Positions 40,363-52,830 of a DNA stretch of 64,000 bases are shown here, in pieces. Both the position numbers and the translations under genes were made by a program. The notes under the pieces were generated by a model. That model worked only from the letters and a program-made list of their open reading frames with translations. It was not told where the DNA came from and ran no database searches. The stretch spans positions 35,001 through 99,000 of the forward strand of contig CAUYUJ010001325.1 of the NCBI GenBank assembly GCA_963575745.1, read 5' to 3'. Numbering within the stretch: the stretch's first letter is position 1; each line of letters starts with the position of its first letter. Source of the stretch: Prorocentrum cordatum (taxonomy: Eukaryota; Sar; Dinophyceae; Prorocentrales; Prorocentraceae).

Positions 40363-42560
40363 GCAGCCGTCGTCGTAGTCGCCAGTATCGTCGAGGGTGA
40401 GGATGGGGAGGACGACGAGCCGAAGACCAGGAGGAGGGACGAGCGAGGAGGAGAAGGACGGGGAGGGGCATGGAGCTGCTGCACTTTCGCACCTACGCGG
40501 GTTCAATCTGCGTAGCATCAATCTTTACAGCAGGCTTCATGGAAGGAGAAGGGTGTGGAGGAGGGGGGAGCGGAGGGATCATCCCGGAGGTACCCTCAGG
40601 CTGCGGGTCGAACCCTGCACCTCGGCCCCTAGGGGAGCGGGACCTGGCCGATGCGGGCGTCCGCCGCGCAGCCTGAAGCGGGGGATGGCGGAGAGCCACG
40701 ATACTGGGGTGCTTAGTGAGGAACACCAGTCGATGTTTCAATTCTTTCCCGAGTTCGCTGGCCGCCACCCCCTCCTCACCCCGTGCCCCCCAGTGATCCA
40801 ACCGAATCGGGCTCCCGCGGGGTGACATCCCAAATCGGGGTAGCGATCTTGCCGCAGCAGTGGTCCGCAGATTGCCTCCTGGCGTGCGCTGCCCAGCGGT
40901 TCCCCTCTGTGGAGCAATCGGATCCCAAGGTGGGTCCGCGCGCTTCCCCCGCCGCTGACTTCCGAGATCCCTTCGCATGCGCGTGGTGCAGGGACCCTGG
41001 CAGGTCAGGCACCCGCTGGGAACTGCAGCCCCCGCGTCGGTGTGGCAGCGCGGCTGGGGCCCAGGCCCCTGCAGGCTGCACGTACGGGCCTTGGGCTTGC
41101 CTTTCCGAGCCCCATACGGCTGCGGAAAGCACGACCACTGCCGCGGGGGAAACGTCTCAGGAGCCAAGGGGCCGACCCAAGAGGGGGGGTCACCTGAGGA
41201 CAAGATTTGGGCCAGCATGCCACCTTAGGTGACCCTGAGCCCCACAAGGGCGCTGGAAAGGCACAAGCCAGGCGGCCGCCGGGCAGCATCGACCACTGCA
41301 TGCATCGACAAGGGAAAGCTATTGGGGCCGAGATTGCTCCAGTGCCCCCAGGGACCAAATTGCTACAACCCGCCCATTGGGGTTTGGGGTAATAGCGGAC
41401 GTGACGGAGACGGTGCGGCGAACTATTTGTGCTACATGCATGTCCGGACACAGCCTGGAACCTGAAAGTATATGTTTTCCCTTTCTCTTGTACTGGCTAT
41501 GCGAAGCATGGTAGGTTACCTCCCGTTCAGAAGGGGGGAATTCGTTACCTTCTCCTCTCTGCTGAACCTCAACAAAGCTACGAAGGTAGGCCGCTGTTGT
41601 AGCACATGAGGAGGAGGAGGAGGAGGAGGAGGAGGAGGAGGAGGAGGAGGAGGAGTCTTAGGGACGAGAGTGATAGCTGTAACAGACATTGGAACAGGAC
41701 GGGAGCAAGACGCAGGAGGCAGGAGGAGAGGGATTACTGAGAGCGAAAATGGGAGGAGGCGGGATCGGGAGCACGGGCAGGAGGGCGTTGGGCAGCAGCC
41801 GAGACCGTTTTGGTTCGGGCCTTTAATTACGGCAGGTCCGCGTCGCGCTGAGGCGTTGGCGATTCCGGCGCGGGCGAGCAGATCGAACGCCGCCAGCGGC
41901 CTGGAATCAGCCGACACCGCGAGCGATGTGCCCTTTTCGGAAAGCCAGTGTCGTTCAAGAATGAGCGATCCACGCTGCTGTCTCATTGCTGCTGTTTCCT
42001 AACTTGGTGAGGGCCTCGCACGGACGTGGTCGTTGGCCCGGTGAAGCCGCGTATATCACGCCCGCGCTGCTCACAGATCCTGAGGCTTGCGCCCAACGTG
42101 CGTGCACGCACTCCGCCGTGGCAAGCCCCATCGTGCCCGTTGCAAAAAAAGAGCGGGCGATCCACGCGGTGTGAGAGGCCACGGTTTGGCTCGGCGAGCG
42201 CGGGCGCGCGCGCGCGGCGAGGCGCCCCGACGGGGCCGCCCGAGCGGGCGCGGCCGCGGTGCGCGGGGGACGGGCGCAGCTGGGAGGGCCGCTGGGCGTC
42301 GCGGCCGTCGCGGCGTCGTCGTGAGAGTCGGCGGCGAGCGAGGGGGGGGGAGGGAAGCGAGGAGGAGGAGGAGGCCTTTGCAGAGAGCGGCGGAGTTCAG
42401 AAGCCCTCGCGCCTTCTGGATAAGTGGTCTGTGCTTTCTTCGTCTTCGGGGGAATCTTAAAACACTTTTCAGAAGGCCGGGCGACTTCTGAGCCTTCTGA
42501 GAAGGCCCGTCCCTTCTCACGTCCCCCCCGGGCTCGCCGCCAAGGGAGTCGCGAGGGGCC
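40363..42560. other. Intron 2, mostly unannotated
   Basis: A GGA run lies at about 41608-41655. A diverged repeat pair shares GCCGAC.CCGCG.GCGA and TTTCGGAAAGCC at about 41900-41950 and 42600-42655. Frames at 40783-41232 and elsewhere show no family. Confidence 0.45.
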
Positions 42561-42562
42561 CA

Positions 42563-42892
42563 TTGGCAGGTGAGCGGCGCAGGAAAGCGGGGCCCAGTGC
42601 CTGAAGTCGGCCGACCCCGCGGGCGACCTGCGCTTTCGGAAAGCCGAGGTCCTGGTGTTCGACAGCTTGTCCATGCGTGGAGCCCCGGATGTCCGGGCAA
42701 CATCCCTGGGACCGTTTTTTCATCCGCGGTCGTTCTTTGACATTCCCGGGGCCCGATGAGGGCCGCCCGAGGCAGAAAATGACCCCCCGAACGGGCCGTT
42801 GGAACTTCTGCGGAGCCTCGGACCTCTGGGTGCACGCGCATGTCCTCGCAGCCTCCCCGCTTTCCTGCGCCGCTCACTTGACGCCCATGTTT
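42563..42892. mobile_element. Possible foldback element with 23-bp inverted ends
   Basis: GTGAGCGGCGCAGGAAAGCG (plus GGG) at about 42567-42589 pairs with its exact reverse complement at about 42857-42879. A third, inverted 18-bp piece lies near 43083-43105. The interior is GC-rich with no coding signal. No clear target duplication was found. Confidence 0.55.
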
Positions 42893-43262
42893 GACTGCCC
42901 GCGATGACGCCTTTGAGCGTGTCCGCCCCCCCTGGTCACGCCACGATTTGCGCTGGCGACGTCTGGAAGTGAGACAGTCCTGAAGGCATTCCCAGACGGC
43001 GCCGGCGCGGATCGTGACGTGACTGACCCCCTCTCATCCCTTTCCCCCCCCCCCCGGTCACGCCGGTTACCGCCAGGGAAACACGGCTTCCTGCGCCGCT
43101 CACCTGCTTGTGGCTTCCTCCGAGAGAACGATAGGGGGGGACTGGCATAGCGGGGACACATCGGCCTGGAATCGGCGGTGCATCGCAGATTCCTGGGCGG
43201 GAGCGATCCACCAGGTCCCCTTCGGCGATCCATGGGCGACGGGGGCTCGATGCATCCCCCCT

Positions 43263-43351
43263 ACTATAGTGCCTATCCCCGCGAGGAGAAAGCGTCCCCG
43301 CGTCCAAAGCGCGAGGAGAAAAAAAAAAAAAAAACTATAGTGCCTATCCCC
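43263..43351 (+). mobile_element. Tiny poly(A) retroposition with 18-bp target duplication
   Basis: ACTATAGTGCCTATCCCC occurs at 43263-43280 and again at 43334-43351. Between them are 38 bp (starting GCGAGGAGAAAGCGTCCCCG) and 15 A residues at 43319-43333. The layout of body, A tail and direct repeats is the hallmark of target-primed reverse transcription by a LINE machinery. Source RNA unknown. Lies in intron 2. Confidence 0.85.
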
Positions 43352-43917
43352 CCCTTTCTCCTCATGCTCCTCCTCCTCCTCCTTCATCGTGACCCTCTGA
43401 TGCCCATCCCCGCCCCACCTCCTGGTCACGTTACCCCCTATCGTCCCGGCCCAGCTCCGCTGCAGTCGAGCGCAGGAGAAGGGGGCCGGCCGCGGTGGGG
43501 CCTGGCGCGCGGGGGGGCAGGCGCCGCTCGGGGGGGTCGCTGTTGTCGGCTCCGGCCGGCCATGAACGAACCCCAGGACCGTCAAAGACCGTTGCGGATG
43601 GAAACCTGGTCCTGTGGATGTTGCTCAGACTCACGGGGGCCCACGCATCGAACAAATTGCATCGCCAGATTCACGCGTAATCTTCCCGCGTCAGGTCGCG
43701 CGTCAGCACCCTCGTTTCGTGGCGTGCCGCTCTGGCGGCCCGCGTGAGCCACCGCGCAGGGTCGCTGTGCCATCCCGCGCGCGACCCGTGCTTGGTTCGT
43801 CGCCCAGGTGTCTGATGCCGACGCGCCAGTCGCCTGCCCTCCCTGATGCGACCGCACCCAGCGACCCTGGAGAGAAGTCTAGTTTTTTTGTTCGACTGCT
43901 TGGTCGCATTATCTTTA

Positions 43918-44061
43918 AGTCGGGCGTGTCCCCCTACAGAGGGAAGATTCAAAAACAAGGAAAAATGTCAGGGGACGAATTTTGAGCATTTCTCGATTTG
44001 AATGTTTAAAACCATTTTGAATTATTCGCTCAAGCCCGCCTGTAGGAGGACATGCCTGACT
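43918..44061 (+). mobile_element. MITE, family AGTCGGGC, copy 1
   Basis: 144 bp. Left end AGTCGGGCGTGTCCCCCTAC; right end is the inverse, ending TAGGAGGACATGCCTGACT. AT-rich interior. Flanked by TA on the left and TG on the right, consistent with an eroded TA target duplication. Sits in intron 2, 97 bp before exon 3. Confidence 0.85.
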
Positions 44062-44157
44062 TGACATTATCTGCCTCCCTTCTCCCCGCGCGCGCGCGAT
44101 GAAGACGACGACGATTGCGACAATGCCCCTGCTGCCGCTGCCGCGGCTCCTACCGAG

Positions 44158-44240
44158 GCGGCGTTTGGATATGCGTTCGCCAATTTCACCACCCGCGAGG
44201 AGGCCGCGCGGTGCCTCGAGCATTTCCAGGGCTTCACCAG
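44158..44240 (+). CDS. Mei2-like exon 3 (RNP1 region)
   Basis: Acceptor CTCCTACCGAG/G. It codes AAFGYAFANFTTREEAARCL followed by EHFQGFT, matching RNP1 and helix 2 of Mei2-type RRMs (LGYAFVNF...A..F...F.GF). 83 bp, ending CACCAG/GTCGAG with a GT donor. A MITE ends 97 bp upstream. Confidence 0.88.
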
Positions 44241-44591
44241 GTCGAGGGGGAGGGGGAGGAGGAGAGAGACAGGGGCCTGGATCAGTACACTGATGTATTG
44301 CGCCCCATAACGATGTTTGGTCCTCGACGGAAGCGGGTACTGATACGCCCTGGCGAGCCGAGGAAGCCATGACAGACGCATGTTTGAGGGTCCGCGCCCT
44401 GGGCCGTTGCGAGAGGGCAGCCAGGCAAACGAGTCTGTGGGATGGTCGAGGAATTCGCGTTTGCAAGCTTTTGTCGGTGCATTTGTGTTTCTGCTTTCTA
44501 CGTGGTTGTTGGGGTGTACACCCGAATTCCCCAAGCAGTGCTTACACTCACTGCTTAGATATGTTTTAAGGGAACCGGGCCTTTCTGGTGG

Positions 44592-44690
44592 CCTGGCGGC
44601 TATGATGTCGCCGTCGCCGCCCGTCGTTTGGGCGTGTCTGGCAGTCTGACGGCTATGATGTCGCCGTCGCCGCCCGTCGTGTGGGCCCGC
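44592..44690 (+). repeat. Direct repeat of a ~42-bp block
   Basis: GGCTATGATGTCGCCGTCGC followed by CGCCCGTCGT occurs at about 44597 and 44651. Confidence 0.85.
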
Positions 44691-47000
44691 GCGCGTTTTT
44701 TCTCGCGCGCGCATGCTGGAATCCTTCGAGCACGCAGGGTTTCGCTAGGATTATAAGATGGAGTTCCCCGAAAACCAAAAGGACAATGGTTCTGCAACGT
44801 GCTGCCTCACAAAATTCGGCGCGCGCTATTGCGAATTAGTGCGGGAACCATGTTTCCCCCCCCCCCCGCGTTTTCATCAAATCCAACCAGCCGTCCGTTC
44901 GGCGCGCATGCCGAAATTATGCGAACGAACTTGCGCGCGTGCTGCGGATATGGGGAAGAACGATCCTGTCAAATCAGACCATACGTGCCAGTCGCGCCCG
45001 TCGGCCGCACGTACATGTCTCAATCCCTCCAACAGTTTTTACCACCGACGCGTTTCCACCATCGTCACCGGCGTGACTAGCATCATCGCCGTCCGTCAGT
45101 TGCTTTGCCGTCGTCCTTGACATCATCATTGCCAGCATCGCTACTATCATCGCGTCTGCCGTTGGCGACGTCGCCAGAATACCGCGCCCGCCCGACTCAC
45201 CGACTGGCACAAAAACGCCCGCGCGTCAGCGCGGCCTGCGAGACGCGCCGGGGAATCCCCGGCGCTCAACGCCATCGTGGCCGCAGCTTTCTCGCTAGCG
45301 AAGCTGCGGCGATGCCCCATCGTTTCCGCGTGGGTGTTGCAATCCAAGTTGCGGGTGGTGGGATTGCGCGAGCAATGGGGTTGGCGCTTTCATGTTCGAC
45401 CTCGTGAATTCTCCGTTCTATGGAAGTCGGATCTACCCCCTCCCCTCTGGGGCTCAACGAGCTACCTTCTCGCATTGTTTGTCGCGCGTGTTTCCGCGCG
45501 CTCGTCCATTCGAACTATGTCCGGCGATCGACCCCCCCGGCATCACAGCCAAAAAACCATCTGCGCGCTTGCTTATCACAAATTGATATGTCTTCAAGAA
45601 TCCTGCGCGCAACACGGAACGACGCGCGCGCGTCGTCGCGCGCGCATGCTGGAATCCGTTACCAATTGCACATGCATGTCGATATCGAGTGCACCGGACG
45701 CACATTTACCACACGGTGTTTTGCAACATCGCTTGTCGGGAACATGCGTGCGCGCGTGGTCGTTCGAGTTCTTAAGGGTACCATTTGTGTTTCGACATTG
45801 TCATGACATGCTGCCACGCGGGCCTCCTCGCGCGCCAATCAAAATATCAAGCGCAGCAGACAAACGGCGCGCCGTGCGCCCGCGCGTCGTTGCGCGAGCA
45901 TTCTGGAAGCCTTCGCGATCGTTCGGTTTCGCTGGGGCGTTCAAGCCGAGTACCCCGAAACACGCAAATTTAGAACGTAGATTTTGCTACGTGTGTTCAC
46001 GTGAGAAAAGTACGCGCGTTCTGTCGAATGTTGAAGACGACCGTATTTTTCTTGCTTCAACCTGTCCATCACATACGACCAAACGGGCACCCCGCGCGAG
46101 TGTCGAAATCGTTCGGGCGCACCTGCGCGCGCGGTGGCGGCGGCGGCGGGGCGGGGGGGGCGATCCCCGCCAGATGAGACCGCGCGGGCCGCTCTCGCAC
46201 GTCGGCCGCGCCCGCGTCTCGAAAACCTCCATCGCCCACGCGAGGGTGCGGGTGCCGCCGTTTTCATTGGCGCGGTCGGCGTCGGGGCCGCCACTGCCTT
46301 TGCCGTCGCCACGGTCGCCATCGTCGCCGGCGTCGCTACTCTCGTCATCGCGCCCGCCGTTGTCGACGTCGCCGTGGCGCCGCGCCCGCCTGAGCCCCGC
46401 GCGTCGACGCGGTCTGCGAGATTCGCTGGGAAGTCGCCCGCGGTCTGCGCCGCCGCGGCCGCGTCCGGCGCCGCGACAGCACGCGAGACTGCGCGTGGCA
46501 GCGCGGCCGCAGCGATGTGCCAGCCAGCGCCGCGCCGCAATCGCAGTCGCCGCCGCGCGGGCTTTGCAAAGCAATTCGCGGGCGGGCGGGCGGGGCGATT
46601 TCGCGAGCAGGGGAAGTTGCGCTTTCTGGCTCGGCGGGGTGGATTGCGCAGCGTAGACAGCGCGGCCCCCCTTTTCTGAACAAGTCGGATCCACAACCGC
46701 CGCCTGGTTTCGATCTCGGGACATTGCAGTTCACGCGCGACGCTACCCCGTCGTCAATTGCAGCGGAGTCGCCCCGCCCCAGGCCCCCCCCCCATCGTCC
46801 GCGACGAGTCTTGCTTTTCCCGCGCGCCCGCGCATCAGCGCCCGCCCGCGTTGAGCCGCGGAGCCCGAAAGGAAGGCGAGATCGCGTGCCGTCGCACGTC
46901 GGCCCCCCTGGGCCCGACGGCTGGCATTGCAGGGCGGGCAGCGCGGGCGCTGCGGCCAACGCGGCGCAGTGAATGCCGGACGCGCGCGCGCGCTCTGGAC
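44690..47000 (+). repeat. Old ~1.2-kb tandem duplication
   Basis: Matching landmarks recur about 1.2 kb apart: CATGCTGGAATCCTTCG...GGTTTCGCTAGG (about 44710-44755) and CATTCTGGAAGCCTTCG...GGTTTCGCTGGG (about 45899-45940); GCATCGCTACTATCATCGCG (about 45136) and GCGTCGCTACTCTCGTCATC (about 46331); and AAGTCGGATCTACC (about 45423) and AAGTCGGATCCACA (about 46682). It is strongly diverged. No gene recognised inside; lies in intron 3. Confidence 0.55.
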
Positions 47001-49199
47001 ATCTGCGCTGCGGTCTCATAGCAGACCTGGGCCCACGCTGTTCTAGGAATCTGGCGCTGGCCCCGTCGCTGCCGGCGATGCCGTGGCCCCATTCTGGAGG
47101 TGATTGTCGGGCGAAGACGGGTCGCGCTGGTTATCAATTGATCCACGTGCGAAGATGGAGATGCCAGGGGCCCTGGATTGCACTGGCAGGGCGCAGGACA
47201 TACGACGCCTCAATCATCGTGGCGGGTGGAACCTGGCTGTCGGGATAACCGTGGCGGAAGCTGGAAGGCGAAACGCTTCCACGAGGCCCATGCCTCCAAG
47301 ATGGGGCCCCCGGGTTCCAGGTGGCACCCGCCCAACTTGGGCGGAACAGGGGTCTCTGCGCCGTGTTTGTTCGCGGCGCAGATGGCAGAATAGTTTGAGA
47401 AGAGGCGTGCCATCCAGTTTCAGGTTGCGAGTGCTGCGCGCGTCGGTCGCATTTTCGCGGGCAGATGCAATTGCGGCCTTCGCGCAGGGCGCGCGGGGTC
47501 GATGGCCGACGACTGGGCCCGCAACGGGCCCGCGTGACTCGACGCCCCGGGCCCTCGCGTCGTCTGAATTTCGCTGGGGGGCAGGTGGAAGATCGATCGG
47601 CAAACGAGCGGCGGCGTCGGCGATTCCAGGGACATGATGACAGCTGTGGAGAACAGATCCCGAGATGAAGTCCAGATCTTCGACAAGGGCAGGGGGTCCG
47701 AGGAGCCCGCGGAACGCGGGCCCATGGCGACGTCGAAGACGGCGAAGAAGAACTATGTTCGCCTGGGTCTCCCTGTCACGCGCGGCGAGCACCAGCGGGT
47801 CAGCAAACAGGCAAGGGCGCGAATCCAGATGCGTTACAAGGACCTGGATTGTTTTTGCTGCGACGCAAGACGCCCATCCACAGCGCGGCGCCATGTTAAC
47901 GCGGTTTCTGCCACTTGAGACCTGTGGGCCGCTGGGATTGGCACAGGCGATATGAGCCGGAGCTCGCCGACGACTACAATTATGAATTGTTTGATGGTGC
48001 CCGTCGACGCAGGGCCGGGGCATGGCCCGCCATCGAAGGGCCGGCGTTGCTGGACAGGGTCGAAATGGCCCATGTATTCGGGCTGAGGCGACGTTGAAGC
48101 ACCGGCCACTTTGTATTTCCCATTCAAAGGTTGCGTCTGGCTTCGGATGTGCAGTGAGAGTTTGAAGCGCGCAAAGCGGTTCCTGCGCAGCGCCAGCACC
48201 AGCACCAGCAATGTCTCGGTGATCTTCGAGTCTGGTTGTCTCCTCGAGTCAACAGCTAGTTTCTGGGGCGCCGCTCGATTATAGCATGGCCAAGCAAGGG
48301 TGCGCATGCGTCAATGCCGATGAGTGGGCGGACAAGGCTTCGGCCACGCGCTAGACCTAATCAGAATGCGCCGACTGATTTGCAGTCGCTTATCACGTCT
48401 TTGCAACGATTGTTATTTCCGCAAGAGAATACGTTCTCCAAGAGGGCATCGTTGCGGGGATTAAGACACTCCCAAACCAAAAGAGCTGGGAATGCCGATG
48501 CTCCATGTACCTGTCGGAACCGATATGCCACGCAGCTTGCAGATGCCTTCGAGTGCCTCAAACAGGCGCGCCCTGCCGTTGATTGCCGCAGCGCCTTATG
48601 AATCGCATCTATACAATCGGAGATCAGCTTCTGACGGGGCCGCCTCGATTTTCAAGACCAAAGATATGCGGGGAGATCGGGGGGCATCCAAGGAGCTTGC
48701 TGCAGCCAGTAACGACGATGCACACATGTATTATGATGGTAACTCTGGGCGGCCCTGAGACGTTGCTCGGCTATGGTAGTCAACGCGGGGGATGTGACTG
48801 ATGCTGACATCGAGGCCCGAGTGGGTTTGCTGGGGTACGTAATCCGACGCCGCGTATATTGCTGGCTTTCGTCACGTCCGCAATGCCGCCAGGGGCATGT
48901 CCATGCATGAGGAAACCATGCGTTGCGGGCCGTCAGAGCGCTCCTTCTGCAAGAGGCGATGGAATGCGCAGCAATAGTGATTGGCGGACACCATGGGTAA
49001 TGGGCGCGAAATTTCACGGTTGACCCGCGCGAATAATTGACTCGCCATCGAGCGCGTCGATGAGCGGAGGGCCCCGCCCTTTCACAGGGAGTGGATGGAA
49101 GGATCCCGTGGCGTTGCATCCGCGACGATCATGAAAGATGAGCGCAATGATTTGATGGGGCCCGATTCCTACCGGCATCGGGGGGGGGCGCGTCAAATC
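47001..49199. other. Intron 3, no gene recognised
   Basis: Frames such as 47214-48023 (minus) and 47634-47918 (plus) show no family signature. Old, decayed element sequence is possible. Confidence 0.4.
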
Positions 49200-49880
49200 T
49201 CACGCAGCGACGGGCGCGTCAAATCTCACGCAGCGACGCAGCCTGAAGAAGAGGCCGGCGCGGCGCCCGCCAGCCCGCGCCCTGCGACGAGGGTTCTTCC
49301 GGTAGTGGGCAGGTCGCCGCCGGCGGCCGATGCGACGGCGATCGTCCGCCGACAGATAGAACAACCAGTTGCGCAACGGTCGGGGAGTTCGACTTCGTTG
49401 AAATCTTGAACACGAGCGAAGGAGACATGGGTGGCGCAGAAGTACGGCTCCTGCCAGCACTAGACTTGCACTAATTGCGTTGGCCTCGCGAGGGCTGGCG
49501 GCGTGATTCTCGCAGCGGAATGCCCAGGCCTTGCAGAGGCCGGGCCCAGCGAAGGCACATGGTCGGGAAGCGGCAGGAATGCAGATTAACCCGCGAAGGA
49601 GCACCGATTGCATGGATGAGCTCGGCGGGCCCCAAATGCCGCAGGAAGCCGAAGATGCGCGCGCCGGCGAAGCCGGGGGGAAGCGCCGAGACTGAGCGAA
49701 GAAACCATTGCCTGGATGCCATGAGCATTCGAGACTAGGGGCGGCGATGTGCCCGCTCCGCGGGGAAACGCCGGCGCATTCGGACGATGGCCAGCGACGC
49801 GCGAGGGCGGGCCTGACGCTACATGGGCAGATGAGAGAAGAAGGAGACCAGGCCGCTGACCCGGCCTCGCATGGAACTTC
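49200..49880 (-). pseudogene. Possible RT remnant of a LINE
   Basis: On the minus strand, across two frames, the sequence reads FAGARIFGFLRHLGPAELIH (like the motif A to helix region of LINE RTs), NAISASLVLAGAVLLR (like motif B) and LFYLSADDRRRIG (with the A-D-D of motif C) at about the expected spacing. Each match alone is weak; together they suggest a decayed RT. Open minus frames extend to 50261 without further motifs. Confidence 0.3.
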
Positions 49881-50470
49881 CGGAATGGGCGTCGACTCCG
49901 AAGGGGCCGCCCCCGTCGAAGGTCTGGCGCAGGAGAAACCAGAGAAGGGCGGCAATTGTTTCACTGAGGCAATGCGCCCGCGCAAAAAAGATGCGCGCGC
50001 GCCGCAGGATGGGGGCAGAGTCGTTCGGATCGCGATGTCCCCGATCTTGGAGGGGTGGGGCGCGAGACCCCGCCGCGGCACGCATCGTGCTTTCGCGCCA
50101 GAGCACGAAGCGGGCATGCCAGTGCCAACGAGCTCGTCAAAAGGAAGCGCGCCTTCATTCGCGTCGCTGGCGCGCGCGGGGCGCCTGCGATTGGAGATCC
50201 GATCGACTGCTATCCAGAGTTGTGTTCCCTGGTTCAGTTTTTTTTCTCCTCTATAGCGCATTTGTATGGGGCTCGCCCGAACGTGATAAGGTTGATTTCA
50301 TGGGTCGCCGCGATGGCTGAGACGAAGGAGCCTAAGGGAGCGCGAAGGAGAACCGAGTTATCCGCCCTCGGTTCGGGAAGCAAAACAGAGCCGCCTCGAT
50401 GCTGCACGGGAAACAGAAGGGCAAACAAGTCGCCCTCTGTCTGTAATCCGAAAGCCGAAACTAGGCAATA

Positions 50471-50539
50471 AGATTGCCCCTCTGTGACAGGAGACAATCT
50501 CCAGGAGATGCGGAGGCCCTCTGTGACAGAAGGGTCCCC
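50471..50539. repeat. Two constant-loop hairpins, CTGTGACAG type
   Basis: A stem AGATTG/CAATCT (50471-50476 with 50495-50500) encloses CCCCTCTGTGACAGGAGA. A second stem (50515-50519 with 50532-50536) encloses TCTGTGACAGAA. The loop matches the hairpins at 54368-54512. Confidence 0.75.
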
Positions 50540-50639
50540 TTCCCGTTCCTCCTCGCCGTGCCTCTCGGATCCGCGTCGCACTTGCTACTTCCGCGCTCAT
50601 TATCTTCGCGTTCGTGATCCGTGTCGTGCTTTCCTGTGT

Positions 50640-52830
50640 AGTCATGGCTAGTTCGTCACTAGCGAGGCGGCGCGCGCGCTGTGCTGTCCACATTCGAAGA
50701 GTCGCCATGGTGGCCTGGAAACTCCAAAGTGTAGTGGTGACCAAGTGGGTTTCCAACTTTGCATTGCATCATGGGCTTTACAGAGCTCCCCGCTGGCCGT
50801 GGCGCCGCCGCGCGCGCGGCGGAGAGCGCGCGCAGGGGGCTCTGTATTGTCCACAATCGAAAAGTCGCCATGCTGGCTTGGGAAGTAAAGTGAGGCCTTA
50901 GCGGTGTTTCATTGGTACTCCATGGTGACATGGGTTCTGGTGGACGCGTTCTGCTACGGGCTTCACAGAGCTCCCCGCGCGCGGGGGCGCACGCGTGGAG
51001 GGTTCTGTCTCGCCTACAATCGGAAGGTCGCCATGTTGGTTTGGGCGCTAAAGTAGACCTCTAGCGGCGACCGATTGGATTTGCAAATTGGCATGGTCTC
51101 TGTTGTTTGTGTTCCATTATAGGTTCTACAGGGCCCCGCGCGTGCGGCTGCGCCGCCGCGCGCGCGGCGGCGCGCGTGCGCGCGGGCGGTCACGGTCGAA
51201 AAGTCGACGCGTTGGCCTGACAACTAATGTGAGCCCTTAGCGGTGGCCGACGCGGTTTCCATGTTCATATGTTTCTGGCGCCTGCGTCTGTGGAGAAACC
51301 CCCGCGCTTGGCGGCGCCGCCACGCGCGCAGCGGCGCGCGCGCGGGGTTCTGCATGGTCCACAATCGCGGAGTCGCAGTGTTTGCTGGGAAATTCCAAAG
51401 GTCCGTTAGTGGTGGCCGATTGGATTTTGAAGTCGCCATGGGCCTCGCAAAGCTCACCGCGCGCGGCGCCGCCGCCGCGCGCGCGGCGCCGCGCGCGTGG
51501 AGAGTTCTGTATTGTCCACATTCGGAAGGTCGCAATGTTGGCCTGGAAATCAATGTTGTTCCATAGCGGTGACAGATGTGATTTCCAAGTTAACGTGGGT
51601 TCAGGTGTGCGTGTTATACGGTGGGCTTTACATGGCCCTCCTCGCGCGGCGGCGCGCGCGAGCGGGGGACTCTGTGATGTCCACCCGTGAAAAGCCGCCA
51701 CGTTGGCTTGGAAATTGTCGTGAAACCTTAGCGGTGACCGATTGGTTCTCCAGGTTAACATGGTCTATGGTGTCTGTGTTCCACGATGTGCTTTACAGAG
51801 CACCCCGCGCGCGGCGGCGCCGCCGCTCGCGCGGCGGCGCTCGCGCGCGCGGATCCACAATCGAAGCGTCGCCGTCTTGACCTGGAAATTGAAGAACCTT
51901 TAGCGGTGGCCGATTTGGTTTCCGATTGGGTTCGAGACCTTGGCGGTGGCCGAACTCCCCGCAAGCGGCGGCGCCGTCGCGCGCGCTGCGGCGCGCGCGC
52001 GTGGGGAGCTCTGTAATGTCCTCAATGGACAAATCGCCATGTAGGCCTGACAGTTACTATGAAACCTCAGTGGCGGCCGATTTGATTTCCAAGTTATCAT
52101 GCGTTCCGGCGTATGTGCTTGGTGATGGGCAACGCAAGGCATCCCACGCGCGCGTTGGGGGTTCTGTTGTGTCTACATTAGAGAAGGGGGCCATGTTGGC
52201 TTGGAAATTCAAGTGGTCCCTGAGCGTTGACCGATTGGATTTTGAAGGTCGCATGGTTTTGTTGTACGTTTTGCACGATGGGCAACACAGGGCATCCCAC
52301 GCGCGCGCGCGTGGGAAGCTCTGTTTTGTCTGCAGAACGATATGTCGCAATGTTGGCTTGGCAAATACAGTGGTCCCTTGGTGGCGACCGATTTGATTTT
52401 CAAGTTCTCATGGGTTCACCACCTATCAGTGATTTTCCACAGCCAACGACGCGCGCGCGCGTGTGGCGCATGCTCGCTTTTGTATTGACCGCAGTAGGAC
52501 AGTCGTCATGTTGGCCTGGAAACTCAAGTGGGCCTTGAGCGGTTGCCGATTGGATTTCCCATGTCACATGGGTTCTTGTGCATGTGTTCGATTATGATAA
52601 CTCAGAGCTTCCACGCGCACGTGCGCCGCCGCGCGCGTGGGGAGCTGTGTGTTTTCGGCAATAAATGAGTCGCCATGTTGGCCAGGAACCTCAAGTGAGC
52701 GCCCGGGTTTTTGGTAATGTTCTTCTATGGGCTATAGAGAGCTCTCCACGCGCGTTCGCGTGGAAGTTCTGTATGCTCGGCAATGGAGAATTCGCCGGTT
52801 GGCTTGGAAACTGCAGAAAACCCATAGCGT
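50640..52830 (+). repeat. ~163-bp satellite with a GC-rich palindrome in each unit
   Basis: Fourteen tandem units. The conserved marker GTCGCCATGTTGGCTTGG recurs near 50702, 50863, 51025, 51193, 51362, 51525, 51690, 51862, 52030, 52184, 52343, 52503, 52668 and 52790, with mean spacing about 163 bp (the last is shorter). Each unit has a palindrome of the form CAGAGCTCCCCGCGCG...CGCGCGGGGAGCTCTG with a variable (GC)n loop, then TCCACAATCGAAAAGTCGCC and a spacer with GGTGACCGATTGGATTTCC. Lies in intron 3. Confidence 0.92.

Noticed and set aside
40605-40630. GCGGGTCGAACCCTGC, like a tRNA T arm
   Set aside because: The loop is two bases short and no acceptor, D or anticodon arm is present.
49200-50261. 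353-codon minus frame as an intact gene
   Set aside because: Only weak RT-like blocks in part of it, in mixed frames; reported as a possible remnant instead.
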